Part shown: positions 1-7,588 of the stretch, one piece after another
Numbering within the stretch: the stretch's first letter is position 1
How the letters are laid out: every line of letters starts with the position of its first letter
Source of the DNA: Chryseolinea sp.
Lineage (GTDB): Bacteria > Bacteroidota > Bacteroidia > Cytophagales > Cyclobacteriaceae
Length of the DNA: 43,346 nt
NCBI GenBank assembly: GCA_025923195.1
Contig: JAICGJ010000023.1
Coordinates: 1 to 43,346 of the forward strand
Direction of reading: 5' to 3'
The notes under the pieces: generated by a model
Database searches by the model: none
What the model was told of the DNA's origin: nothing
The model's input: only the letters and a program-made list of their open reading frames with translations
Position numbers and translations under genes: made by a program

Positions 1-74
1 CATTCGGTCGAAGTACAGGGAGATTCACCGAAATATTCTGCACAGAACAGTTACCATTTCAGGGGTAGAACGGC

Positions 75-878
75 CTAAATATCTGAACGTTTCAATTTAA
101 GATAGCTCATATAATTGAAGAAAATTGTCCACGCTACGACAGTAATTATCGAACTCAGGGCAACATAATCCTGAATTTCCTGGAATGCATATCGAGGCAA
201 TGGGAACATAATCAAATTCCAGATAGACTTCATCGGAAAATAGAGCACCAACTCTGGAACAAAATCATCAATATTCGCTGTAATGATGGACTCAATCATC
301 TGCGACAGCAAAAGTAAAATGATCGTGAGGCCGGATCGCTGAACTAAAATTCCCAACATCAGAGCGTATGACAGGAAGAAAAATATTTCTAGAAAATATG
401 CCGGAAAAAATTCTAAATCCGAGAGGATCTTATCGATTTGAATGGAAGGGCTGTAGATCAACCCAGTGACTAATCCAATTATAAAAATCATTCCAACGCT
501 CATCGCGCTCAGCAGGATATTCGTCAGGATTTTTGAAATTAAAAATTCAGAACGGCTGAGGCCGTCGATGATATTCTGGCGCAGGGTTCGATACGTATAT
601 TCGTTTGTGATGGAAATGACGACCATGATCGCCAGGACGATTTTTAGCAGTCCACTGAACCAGATGAGGTTCATCCAGACATCCGGGAAATGATACAATG
701 GAATTCTTGCAATATTGAGCTTCTGCCCGAAGTCTTCAAATGTTGAGACCAGCCATTTTAGAAATTCCATTCCGCTAGCCGCACCAAAGCCTAGCGTCAA
801 AAAATACAAGCCGCACACCACCCAAAAGGTGCGATAGCTAGTAAGTTTTTTCAAGTCAATCCTTAATAAATGCAGCAT
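75..878 (-). CDS. ABC-2 type transporter permease subunit
   Basis: This is an integral membrane protein of 267 residues with about six hydrophobic segments (near residues 15-35, 70-90, 115-140, 160-180, 182-200 and 240-258). This is the layout of ABC-2 family permeases, which export drugs, lipids or polysaccharide or act in gliding and envelope functions. The segment around residues 88-110 (NEYTYRTLRQNIIDGLSRSE) resembles the conserved cytoplasmic loop of this family that contacts the ATPase. The ATG at 878 lies 3 bases after the stop of the ATP-binding gene, so the pair is almost certainly cotranscribed and translationally coupled. The substrate cannot be told from sequence. The gene ends at the left edge of the annotated region and nothing recognisable follows in bases 1-74. 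Confidence 0.85.
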   Translation of the reverse strand: MLHLLRIDLKKLTSYRTFWVVCGLYFLTLGFGAASGMEFLKWLVSTFEDFGQKLNIARIPLYHFPDVWMNLIWFSGLLKIVLAIMVVISITNEYTYRTLRQNIIDGLSRSEFLISKILTNILLSAMSVGMIFIIGLVTGLIYSPSIQIDKILSDLEFFPAYFLEIFFFLSYALMLGILVQRSGLTIILLLLSQMIESIITANIDDFVPELVLYFPMKSIWNLIMFPLPRYAFQEIQDYVALSSIITVVAWTIFFNYMSYLKLKRSDI

Positions 879-881
879 CCT

Positions 882-1799
882 TTAAGAGTTTGTCTCCGCA
901 AGTATTTCCAAAAACATCTTTTCCAGGCTTTTCTTTTTAGTCACAAGATGATCAGCCACCACACCATTTTCGAAAAGGAACCGATTGAGATCCCTTCCAT
1001 GAAAATTTTCACGAAGTGTTACCTGAAAGACTCCATTTTCCCTCGCAATGGAACTTGCACCTCCGAAGTTTTGTAATAATTCCTTGAGGCCCTCTGCGTC
1101 TGCACGAACCTCGATAGTTTCGCTGCCGCTGTTCACCTCTTCCACCGGGCCACAATGAATAAGATTTCCTTTTCTAAGGATAGCAAAATGGGAGCAAACT
1201 TTCTGCACTTCATCCAGGAGATGGCTGGCAAGAATAATAGTCTTACCGTTGGCAGCAATTTTTTTTATCAGCTCGCGGATTTCGGCAATACCCATCGGAT
1301 CAAGTCCGTTGGTGGGCTCGTCGAGAATCAACACAGTAGGATTATTTAAAAGGGCGGAGGCAATCGCTAGTCGCTGCTTCATGCCCAGTGAGTAGGTCTT
1401 GTATTTATCGTCCTTACGGTCTGTCAGCTCAACGAGTGCCAATACATTCGGTATATTCTCAGGCGGGCATTCCTTGATCATTGCATTCAATTCCAGATTT
1501 TTTTGTCCGCTCAGATAGGGATAGAAAATCGGGTGCTCCAACACCGCACCTATTTTTTTTCTGATCTGATTTGTAGGCGGTTCTCCAAACCAGCTATAAG
1601 TTCCTGAGGTCGGGTTAATAACGCTCATCAGCATGCCAAGGGTAGTTGTCTTTCCGCTTCCGTTGGGGCCCAGCATACCGAAAACCTGACCTCGTTTTAC
1701 TTCGAGGCTTAGGTTATTGACCGCCGTAAGACGTCCAAATTTCTTCGTAAGATTTGTGATCGTTAAAACCGTTTCCACTAATTTTTTATTTACTTCCAA
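882..1799 (-). CDS. ABC transporter ATP-binding protein
   Basis: A cytoplasmic ATPase of 305 residues that powers the permease encoded immediately downstream. Walker A (GPNGSGKT) is at residues 44-51, the signature motif SLGMKQ at 137-142, Walker B VLILDEP at 156-162, and the switch histidine follows in ASHLLDEV. The C-terminal 80 residues form the accessory domain seen in ABC-2-type exporter ATPases of the DrrA/CcmA class. No ATG is available at the N-terminus: the given start is TTG at 1799, and a GTG at 1778 (giving a start just before ETVLTITNLTKKFG) is an equally plausible, shorter choice. The gene begins about 30 bases after the stop of a DUF4252 gene and may share its transcript. Confidence 0.9.
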   Translation of the reverse strand: MEVNKKLVETVLTITNLTKKFGRLTAVNNLSLEVKRGQVFGMLGPNGSGKTTTLGMLMSVINPTSGTYSWFGEPPTNQIRKKIGAVLEHPIFYPYLSGQKNLELNAMIKECPPENIPNVLALVELTDRKDDKYKTYSLGMKQRLAIASALLNNPTVLILDEPTNGLDPMGIAEIRELIKKIAANGKTIILASHLLDEVQKVCSHFAILRKGNLIHCGPVEEVNSGSETIEVRADAEGLKELLQNFGGASSIARENGVFQVTLRENFHGRDLNRFLFENGVVADHLVTKKKSLEKMFLEILAETNS

Positions 1800-1831
1800 T
1801 ACGTCGGTTGTTCTATAACGGAATTACAAAA

Positions 1832-2332
1832 TTAATGATCATCGTTGGATGTAAAATCACGAATCCTTTTTCCTATCTCGGAACTTTCATCAATTGTAGT
1901 GAAGAATTTGGTTATTTTATTTAGTGGAACGCTTCCGACAATGTCTAGTACATACAGGTTTTCTTCATCATTTACCGTTACGATCATGCCCTTTTTATTC
2001 CCATCTTTCATATAGACATCAAAATTTTTCCCTTCATGGCGGCTCGTCATCATTTCCTCGAACGACTCTGCCTTATAGTCGGTAATTAGTTTCTGATAGT
2101 CTCCTTTGCCAAAATCATCTTTTTTGATCATGAGGAATTTCATCTTTTCAATGTCCTTGATGAGTTCATCAAATTCCTTGTCCTCATTCAGGTTGATCAT
2201 GCGTAAAGTGTTATTATAAAAGAAAAGCGCGAGGGATTCCTCATATTTTTTTTGAAGCTTTTCAGTTGTAATGCTTTGCGCGTGAACTCCGACCGCGATC
2301 GCTATTAGTACCAGTGTGATAATGAAACGCAT
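1832..2332 (-). CDS. DUF4252-type secreted protein (copy 1)
   Basis: A 166-residue protein beginning with a clear signal peptide (hydrophobic residues 3-16, cleavage after VHA or HAQ), so it is exported to the periplasm or outer membrane. The ATG at 2332 is preferred over an in-frame TTG at 2341. The rest is a soluble alpha/beta domain that shares its plan with the upstream neighbour: a short helical start, a KDIEKMKFLMIKKDD-like strand, a central DVYMKDGNKKGMIVTV strand pair, and a VGSVPLNKITKF motif near the end. That matches the DUF4252 family, which in Bacteroidota usually sits beside ECF sigma/anti-sigma pairs. Its biochemical role is unknown. A terminator at 2388-2409 separates it from the first copy, so it may be expressed at a lower level or with the ABC genes. 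Confidence 0.75.
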   Translation of the reverse strand: MRFIITLVLIAIAVGVHAQSITTEKLQKKYEESLALFFYNNTLRMINLNEDKEFDELIKDIEKMKFLMIKKDDFGKGDYQKLITDYKAESFEEMMTSRHEGKNFDVYMKDGNKKGMIVTVNDEENLYVLDIVGSVPLNKITKFFTTIDESSEIGKRIRDFTSNDDH

Positions 2333-2387
2333 ATTTTGCAACTAAAAATTAATCATAGATGGGTTGAAGATTTCTCCTTTCTAAAAA

Positions 2388-2409
2388 GTGAGAGGCTTTC
2401 GCCTCGCAC
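2388..2409 (-). terminator. Intrinsic terminator after the first DUF4252 gene
   Basis: Read on the minus strand, GTGCGAGGC pairs with GCCTCTCAC (one internal mismatch) around a GAAA tetraloop and is followed at once by TTTTT. It lies 12 bases after the stop codon of the DUF4252 gene at 2421-2948. This is a textbook rho-independent terminator and would attenuate transcription from the sigma-factor promoter before the second DUF4252 gene and the ABC genes. Confidence 0.7.
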
Positions 2410-2420
2410 CCGCTCATTAA

Positions 2421-2948
2421 TTAATCTTTTTTATCATGATCCATTTTCTCCAAGTGCTCAAGCCCTTTAACGTCCATTTTCCTTCCGATGCGGGCAATTT
2501 GCTTCAGATCAATTTCACCGAACAGACTCATTACCATAAATTGTTCATTTCCCCCAACCACCATCAGCAGTTCCGAAATTTTACCTGAATTCTCCTTAAT
2601 AAAAAACTTCATGTCTTTATCGTCGGTGCGAACGGCCATCAGTTCCTCATACTCCTTAATTGGAATTAGGGTGAATGCTTCTTTATATAGCGACCTTGCG
2701 CTACGAGCATCTTCTTTCGCCAGGATTTTCAGCCCTTTCAATTTACTGATAGCCTCAAGTATTTCCTTGTCTTCCGGTGTATCCGCTTCCATATTTGTAA
2801 AAAGGCCAAACATCTTACTTGATACCGTCACTGAACTGAACGATTCATCGGTTTGGTATTTGCTAAAAAACTTTGAAATGGCGTCCTGGGCAAATGCCCC
2901 ACTCACTACTACTACCATCACTACGCCCGCTGCAATAATCTTTTTCAT
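2421..2948 (-). CDS. DUF4252-type secreted protein (copy 2)
   Basis: A 175-residue exported protein. Its signal peptide (MKKIIAAGVVMVVVVSGAFA, then cleavage before QDA) is unambiguous. The mature part carries the same elements as the DUF4252 protein at 1832: an early FFSKYQ helix, a LKGLKILAKED strand, a KFFIKENSGKISELLMVVGG strand pair and FGEIDLKQIARIG near the end. It ends in a charged tail rich in Lys and Asp. The gene follows the anti-sigma-like gene by 86 bases in the same direction and is probably a target or partner of that sigma system. No enzymatic motif is visible and the function of the family is not known. Confidence 0.75.
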   Translation of the reverse strand: MKKIIAAGVVMVVVVSGAFAQDAISKFFSKYQTDESFSSVTVSSKMFGLFTNMEADTPEDKEILEAISKLKGLKILAKEDARSARSLYKEAFTLIPIKEYEELMAVRTDDKDMKFFIKENSGKISELLMVVGGNEQFMVMSLFGEIDLKQIARIGRKMDVKGLEHLEKMDHDKKD

Positions 2949-3034
2949 ATATTTTGTTTTTTTAATTCTAGGGTATATTAATTCTCTTTACTTCAAATTC
3001 TCTTCTAAAGTATCAGGCGATCGGCTCTAGTACA

Positions 3035-3526
3035 TCAGTTATCTTTTTGTATTTCTTCCTGTGCTTCGTTGAACATGTTTATTTTCCTTGCATGCTCCTC
3101 GGCGGTGCCAAAGCTTTTGGATATCATCAGCAAGGCTTTCTTCGTTTCTTCGAAAGCGAGTTCGGGGTCATCATACGTATCAACAACCTCTTGAGGTATG
3201 GTCTGCCTGACTTCGTTCCTTATAAACCAAGTGGCTGCAAATACAACGGCAAGCCCAGCTGCAATCCGCATGGAATTATACAAGAGCCTCCGGATTCTTG
3301 TCTCCTTTGGTCCATGTACTTTATACATGACCTGTCGCTCAAAGGCCACATCGTTTAGCGATTTTTTTTTGGCTTCTTCAAAGTATCGGAATAGTGCTGC
3401 CGTATCCTTCCACTGTTCTGGGATGTCATGGCCGCCAAAATATTCCCGAAGTTCTTTTTCCTCTTCGAGAGTAGTTTCGCAGTTCCAATACTTTCTCAGC
3501 AGTTCTTCTTTGTTCTTAAAGTCCAT
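3035..3526 (-). CDS. Putative membrane-bound anti-sigma factor
   Basis: A 163-residue protein with a soluble acidic/basic N-terminal domain (1-80), a single transmembrane helix (about 84-102, MRIAAGLAVVFAATWF) and a short outer domain (103-163). The start KEELLRKYWNCETTLEEEKELREYF is typical of the N-terminal segment of Bacteroidota proteins encoded just after ECF sigma genes. The ATG at 3526 overlaps the end of the sigma gene by 11 bases, so the two are translationally coupled. The inferred role is to sequester that sigma factor at the inner membrane until an envelope signal releases it. No zinc-anchoring HxxxCxxC motif is visible, so the family assignment rests on context and topology. Confidence 0.7.
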   Translation of the reverse strand: MDFKNKEELLRKYWNCETTLEEEKELREYFGGHDIPEQWKDTAALFRYFEEAKKKSLNDVAFERQVMYKVHGPKETRIRRLLYNSMRIAAGLAVVFAATWFIRNEVRQTIPQEVVDTYDDPELAFEETKKALLMISKSFGTAEEHARKINMFNEAQEEIQKDN

Positions 3527-4028
3527 ACGCGTTGATCTTGGTTATTTTTTCGCGCACTGCGTTTCTGGCCCTGAAAAGGGTGACCTTTACCTGGTTCATG
3601 TCTAACTCCAAAATTTCACAGATTTCATTGTAGCTATACCCTTCCACATCGCGAAGATGTATTACCTGACGTTGTTTTTCGGGTAAGCCGGCAATAAACC
3701 GATCAATTTGATTCATGCTTTCCTGTATTTCTGTTGACTCATGTGGTGACAAACTGTCCTGTCGGATATGGTAAACCTCTTCAATAGGTTGAGTTTGCTT
3801 CCTGCTCATCGACCGGATGCGGTCCAGCGAAAGGTTCTTAGTGATGCGCATACACCAGGCCTCCCAGTTCTGTACCTCATTCATTTGATGACGTCCGTTC
3901 CAGACCCGGATAAATACTTCCTGTACTACATCCTTAGCTTCCTCCTCATTGCCTAAAAACTTCAGGGCAAATCGATAAAGCTTGTTTTTTGCTGGTAAAA
4001 CCCGGTTTTGAAACGCTTCAAGATTCAT
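3516..4028 (-). CDS. ECF-type RNA polymerase sigma factor
   Basis: A 170-residue sigma-70 family protein of the extracytoplasmic-function type. Region 2 spans roughly residues 10-75, including the EEEAKDVVQEVFIRVWN core-binding and -10 recognition segment and the WEAWCMRITKNLSLDRIR helix. Region 4 spans roughly 105-160, with LPEKQRQVIHLRDVEGYSYNEI followed by the recognition helix MNQVKVTLFRARNAVRE. It heads a run of minus-strand genes (anti-sigma, two DUF4252 proteins, possibly the ABC pair) and probably drives some of them. A perfect 10-bp hairpin at 4061-4083 lies 32 bases upstream of the ATG and could be regulatory. No SigW-like extra domain is present. Confidence 0.92.
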   Translation of the reverse strand: MNLEAFQNRVLPAKNKLYRFALKFLGNEEEAKDVVQEVFIRVWNGRHQMNEVQNWEAWCMRITKNLSLDRIRSMSRKQTQPIEEVYHIRQDSLSPHESTEIQESMNQIDRFIAGLPEKQRQVIHLRDVEGYSYNEICEILELDMNQVKVTLFRARNAVREKITKINAYGL

Positions 4029-4060
4029 TCAGTCAAATTCAATGGCAAGACGTGAAGGTC

Positions 4061-4083
4061 GGGAGGATGTTACACATCCTCCC
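4061..4083. repeat. Perfect palindrome upstream of the sigma gene
   Basis: GGGAGGATGT and ACATCCTCCC form a perfect 10-bp inverted repeat with a 3-base loop (tac). It shares its last two bases with the REP-like palindrome at 4082-4102. It lies between the divergent sigma gene and the RAYT gene. It could be part of the REP unit (REPs often occur as paired hairpins) or an operator for the sigma gene. Confidence 0.6.
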
Positions 4084-4102
4084 GAAAGTTTTAAACTTTC
4101 GG
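4082..4102. repeat. REP-like palindrome, left of the RAYT gene
   Basis: CCGAAAGTTT and AAACTTTCGG form a perfect 10-bp stem around a single T. The same CCGAAAGTT/AACTTTCGG core recurs in the palindrome directly after the RAYT gene (4728-4768), 626 bases away. Matching palindromes on both sides of a RAYT gene are the hallmark of a REP/RAYT locus. Confidence 0.75.
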
Positions 4103-4130
4103 TAAGTTATCAGGAAAACCGTTTGGACTA

Positions 4131-4150
4131 TCGCGGAAAAAGTTTCGCGA
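4131..4150. repeat. Imperfect inverted repeat before the RAYT gene
   Basis: TCGCG at 4131-4135 pairs with CGCGA at 4146-4150. The pairing can extend through AAA/TTT if one G is bulged. It sits 30 bases before the RAYT ATG and may be a further hairpin of the REP unit or a regulatory site. Confidence 0.35.
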
Positions 4151-4180
4151 AGTCGCTAGTTTCACTCACCGTTTGTTAAA

Positions 4181-4729
4181 ATGCCTCGAGAGTTACTGGA
4201 ACCCGGTTGTGTGTATCACATCTACAATCATGCGGTAGGAAACGACAAGCTTTTCCTTTCCGAGCAAAATTATCTCTATTTTTTAAGACGTTACGAACAT
4301 TTCATCCCCGCTATTGCTGATACATTCGCCTACTGTCTAATTCCTAATCACCTTCATTTTCTGGTCGAAATAAAGCAACAGATCGATCTTCCTATGGATT
4401 CAAAATATACCGCAAGCCAATTTGCAAGTAAGCAATTCTCAAATTTGTTTAGCTCTTATGCTCAGGCATTCAATAAACAACAAATGAGAAGAGGAAATCT
4501 GTTTATGAGCAACTTCAAAAGAAGGAGAATCAACAGCGATGAGTACCTTACCAATGTCATCAAGTACATTCACCTTAATCCAGTAGCCCACGGTATGGTC
4601 AACTTTCCCTTTGAGTGGAAATTCAGCTCATACAATTCGATCTTCTCTGATTGCAAGACATTTCTCGCAAGGGAAAGGGTGCTGGCGTGGTTTGGAGGGG
4701 TGGAGGAGTTTAAACGGCAGCACTCGTAA
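4181..4729 (+). CDS. REP-associated transposase (RAYT, Y1/HUH family)
   Basis: A 182-residue single-strand DNA nuclease of the IS200/IS605-related Y1 family. The HUH motif is in IPNHLHFLVEI (His57, His59). The N-terminal GCVYHIYNHAVG strand, the central SYAQAFNKQQMRRGNLFMSNFK segment (93-113) and the helix VIKYIHLNPVAHGMV (126-140) are all typical of RAYT proteins. The catalytic tyrosine cannot be fixed by eye: Tyr93, Tyr122 and Tyr129 are candidates, and the position that seems to match the E. coli TnpA-REP tyrosine looks like Lys113. The gene is complete, stands alone, and is flanked by palindromes with a shared CCGAAAGTT core, one overlapping its stop codon. Such proteins are thought to mobilise or maintain REP sequences rather than move as classic insertion sequences. 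Confidence 0.9.
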   Translation: MPRELLEPGCVYHIYNHAVGNDKLFLSEQNYLYFLRRYEHFIPAIADTFAYCLIPNHLHFLVEIKQQIDLPMDSKYTASQFASKQFSNLFSSYAQAFNKQQMRRGNLFMSNFKRRRINSDEYLTNVIKYIHLNPVAHGMVNFPFEWKFSSYNSIFSDCKTFLARERVLAWFGGVEEFKRQHS

Positions 4730-4768
4730 GTAACTTCCCGAAAGTTTTGAACTTTCGGGAAGTTACTT
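4728..4768. repeat. REP-like 19-bp perfect hairpin; bidirectional terminator
   Basis: AAGTAACTTCCCGAAAGTT pairs perfectly with AACTTTCGGGAAGTTACTT around a TTG loop. The arms overlap the stop codons of both convergent genes (the RAYT TAA at 4727-4729 and the VWA TAA at 4763-4765). The inner core matches the palindrome at 4082-4102. It is therefore both the right-hand REP of the RAYT locus and a likely terminator for both strands. Confidence 0.8.
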
Positions 4769-7495
4769 CTTCTTCGCCTTCGCCTCGCCAATAAGTTGCA
4801 GGTCGACGTTGGCTTTTGAAATATATCGATAGTTTCCTTTTCCCAAGCCGGCTAACCTCTCCAGTGCCTTTGACGAACCAGCTCCTTTTCCAAAATTAAA
4901 AACCGTGAGAAAAATATCCTCCTTCGAAAATCTTTCAATTAAATGACGGGTTTCGTCACTCAACGCAAACTCGCCATCGGTCGCTAAAATTATTCTGTTA
5001 TTTCCGCCTCGAATATAATTTTCGTCTGCCACATCGTAGGCAAGTGTTACACCTGCATTGCCATCTGTCTTACCCGACGATTTCAAATTATTGATTGCAT
5101 CTCTTATTTTCTTCTCGTTCTTAAAGGACACTGCCTCCAGCAACGCTTTTGGCTTGCTGGAAAATGCAATTATAGAAACCTTGTCTTCCTCACGCATCAT
5201 CTCTAGCAAGTCGAGGACAGATTCCTTTAATAAAGGAAGCTTCTCAGGAGAATTCATCGAGCCGGAGACATCCAGCAACAGCACCATGTTGTTCGTAGCA
5301 TATCCCTCCATAGACCTGAGATTTTCACCTGGAGCTGAAATATAAACAGTGTCCCGTCTTTCAATGTACACAGTATCATGAAGCACCGTTGTTTTTTCGA
5401 CAACGTTGACTGGTGTTTCCGTAGTTGAAGTAACCTTGGTTTCCGGCGGTTGCGGGACCGTTGTGGCTGTCACGACCTTAGCCTGCTGATGATCATCATT
5501 TGCGACGGGAGTAGCTGCCTTCTCCTCTTTTGCGTCAGGGTATTGCACGTTGAATAGTTCGGGCTGCTTGACCGTCTTTAATAAGAGTACTTCCTTCGAC
5601 AGTTCACAAAATTTGTTGTAATCATCCACGATGTCGTTATAATGGTATACAACAGAATAATAGGGATGCTGATATCGTGTGGCTGTAGACGGCTTAACTT
5701 TTTTGAGAGCCTCGCTCAGTGACTTGGATGTCGCAGGAAGGTCCTCATAAGGCGTATAAGGACAGAGCCCGTTATTCCTGCCTATCTTTTGTATCCCTTT
5801 CATGTTTTCGTATTCCTTAGAAATTACCTCTCGAAGATTTTCATCAACCTTTGCCGTAGAAATGACAATAGTCGGATCGCTCTTATAAAAAGCCCGTGCC
5901 TTAAACACAGCCTCGTGATCCAAATCGGTCAACGTTCTCAATGCTTTTCCCGACACATACCATGAGTCAGTTTGATTTAGAGGAGCATATGAATCGTACA
6001 CCTTGCGAACATCTTCATATAAAAGCTCCTTTCGTTCATCCCAGGTGTCAAATAGAACCTTCTGCCGCTCGAGTATCTCAAAGACGTATTTCAGCCGATC
6101 CTTTTCATACCTTCTCTCTTTCGTTTCAATCTCCAAGGATGCCCCCAGATCGTCCATTTCTTTAAGAATATTCAGAATGACTTCTGCCTGATCATTTAAC
6201 GATTTGGCTATTGCCGGCGGTAACGATTTACTATCAGCCTTAGCTTTTTGAAACTGGGATAATGGCACCTGAAAGCCTTCGTAGTTGAACGCCATTCCGG
6301 CATTACGATTATACGAATCCAGTGTTTTGTAATAAGAAGCCGTGGAATTAAAACTGCTGAGCATCGATTGCAGTCTGCGGGTTTCACTCCATGATTCATT
6401 AATGAAATCAACATAATTAGAAAGCGACTCGTACACAATTCTTGATATTGGGGCTTTGACTGGCTGTACCGCAACGGGCGTCCGCGTAATATCCCTGAAC
6501 TTCTTAACTGCAATCTCTGGTTTCTCGACCATTGTCCTAATTTCAAAGGCGGGTACGTACAAGATTAATTTCAGGCCATGGTAATTATTCTGCTCGGCGT
6601 ATTGAAGAAATGTATTGTAATCCGATACTAATGTGCCATTGAAATAGTTTATCAGGCCTAGGTAAACATCATTGCTATGCTTGTCAGACTTTTTTGCTTC
6701 GAAATTGTACTCATCCAACCCGGCACGTTTGGTGCCAAGGACCGACGCTAGCGAGCTTTGAAAGCTCATCCACATGCTAGATGCCGGATACTGCAGTACC
6801 GGCTTGAATTTCTGCAAATTCTTAAGTTCGGCATCCGTCTGAAGTATGCTCTCCTCCAGTTTTTCAGTAGGCCAGCCGGTATGGACTTCTTCCTTCAGAT
6901 TAAAAGTCCACGTATCAAGTAGGCTCCGTTCCCTGGCGACCTGATCGCGCATCAGCACATCGGACTTGTGGTAAGCATTTTGAATAGCTGATGAATTGAT
7001 CTTTTTGTAAACGGATTCAAGCTCAATTTGAAGAGCATTCTGTCTTTTCCTATAGTCGGCCAGCAGCATCTGCAATTCACTGACCAAGGTTTCGGCTTTT
7101 GCAAAATTATCGCTTTTAAAATCCTCTAATTTGTGATAAGTATCAATCGTTTTGCATACGCCGTCAATCTTTTCAGCAGCAGCCCTTAATTCCTTGAGCT
7201 TATTGGTTAGTGATGTTGAAATGGGCGGGCTGAATATCTTGGTTTGTCCGATTGCTGCGTTCAAATAATAATCCTCAAGCTGGACCGGACAGCTATATCG
7301 TGGCGGCCCCCAGGAGTTCTTACGATGGATGGCGGGATAGTAATCAATGATGCTCTTGACCACTGAAGTAACTTCTTCCGCTGAATGATTGGCATACTCA
7401 ACATAACTGTTCAAGGCCTTTTGTTGGGCTGCGCTGATTTGAGAAACCGATTCGAACGAGAGTTGTAGTAAAAACAACAAGATAATTGCTCGCAT
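4763..7495 (-). CDS. Large secreted VWA-domain protein with duplicated N-terminal region
   Basis: A 910-residue exported protein (signal peptide about residues 1-20). The last 180 residues form a von Willebrand factor A domain with a complete MIDAS metal site: DVSGSM at 742-747, Thr810 in GKTDGN and Asp840 in ATDGEF. The domain should therefore bind a divalent cation and a protein ligand. Residues about 25-340 and 355-680 look like two diverged copies of one helical module: NSYVEYANHSAEEV compares with SNYVDFINESWSET, and YFNGTLVSDYNTF with HYNDIVDDYNKF. A Thr/Val/Pro-rich linker (about 685-735) joins them to the VWA domain. The partner and role are unknown. The gene ends inside the 19-bp hairpin at 4728-4768 and stands alone. 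Confidence 0.82.
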   Translation of the reverse strand: MRAIILLFLLQLSFESVSQISAAQQKALNSYVEYANHSAEEVTSVVKSIIDYYPAIHRKNSWGPPRYSCPVQLEDYYLNAAIGQTKIFSPPISTSLTNKLKELRAAAEKIDGVCKTIDTYHKLEDFKSDNFAKAETLVSELQMLLADYRKRQNALQIELESVYKKINSSAIQNAYHKSDVLMRDQVARERSLLDTWTFNLKEEVHTGWPTEKLEESILQTDAELKNLQKFKPVLQYPASSMWMSFQSSLASVLGTKRAGLDEYNFEAKKSDKHSNDVYLGLINYFNGTLVSDYNTFLQYAEQNNYHGLKLILYVPAFEIRTMVEKPEIAVKKFRDITRTPVAVQPVKAPISRIVYESLSNYVDFINESWSETRRLQSMLSSFNSTASYYKTLDSYNRNAGMAFNYEGFQVPLSQFQKAKADSKSLPPAIAKSLNDQAEVILNILKEMDDLGASLEIETKERRYEKDRLKYVFEILERQKVLFDTWDERKELLYEDVRKVYDSYAPLNQTDSWYVSGKALRTLTDLDHEAVFKARAFYKSDPTIVISTAKVDENLREVISKEYENMKGIQKIGRNNGLCPYTPYEDLPATSKSLSEALKKVKPSTATRYQHPYYSVVYHYNDIVDDYNKFCELSKEVLLLKTVKQPELFNVQYPDAKEEKAATPVANDDHQQAKVVTATTVPQPPETKVTSTTETPVNVVEKTTVLHDTVYIERRDTVYISAPGENLRSMEGYATNNMVLLLDVSGSMNSPEKLPLLKESVLDLLEMMREEDKVSIIAFSSKPKALLEAVSFKNEKKIRDAINNLKSSGKTDGNAGVTLAYDVADENYIRGGNNRIILATDGEFALSDETRHLIERFSKEDIFLTVFNFGKGAGSSKALERLAGLGKGNYRYISKANVDLQLIGEAKAKKK

Positions 7496-7520
7496 AAAGG
7501 GACTTTAGAATGAGGCTAAA

Positions 7521-7547
7521 CAAAAATAACCAAATTGAACAAATGTA
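7521..7547 (-). promoter_or_regulatory. Candidate -7 promoter elements for the VWA gene
   Basis: On the minus strand two matches to the Bacteroidota -7 consensus TAnnTTTG occur 26 and 45 bases before the ATG: TATTTTTG (7521-7528) and TACATTTG (7540-7547). No convincing TTTG -33 box lies at the right distance from either, so this is a weak call. Confidence 0.3.
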
Positions 7548-7588
7548 TTCTTGATGCAAGAATGCAGGATGGCTCCAAAGTCCAGGTT

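Noticed and set aside
1-74. A possible gene end at the left edge.
   Set aside because: Seventy-four bases after the permease stop show no recognisable coding or structural signal.
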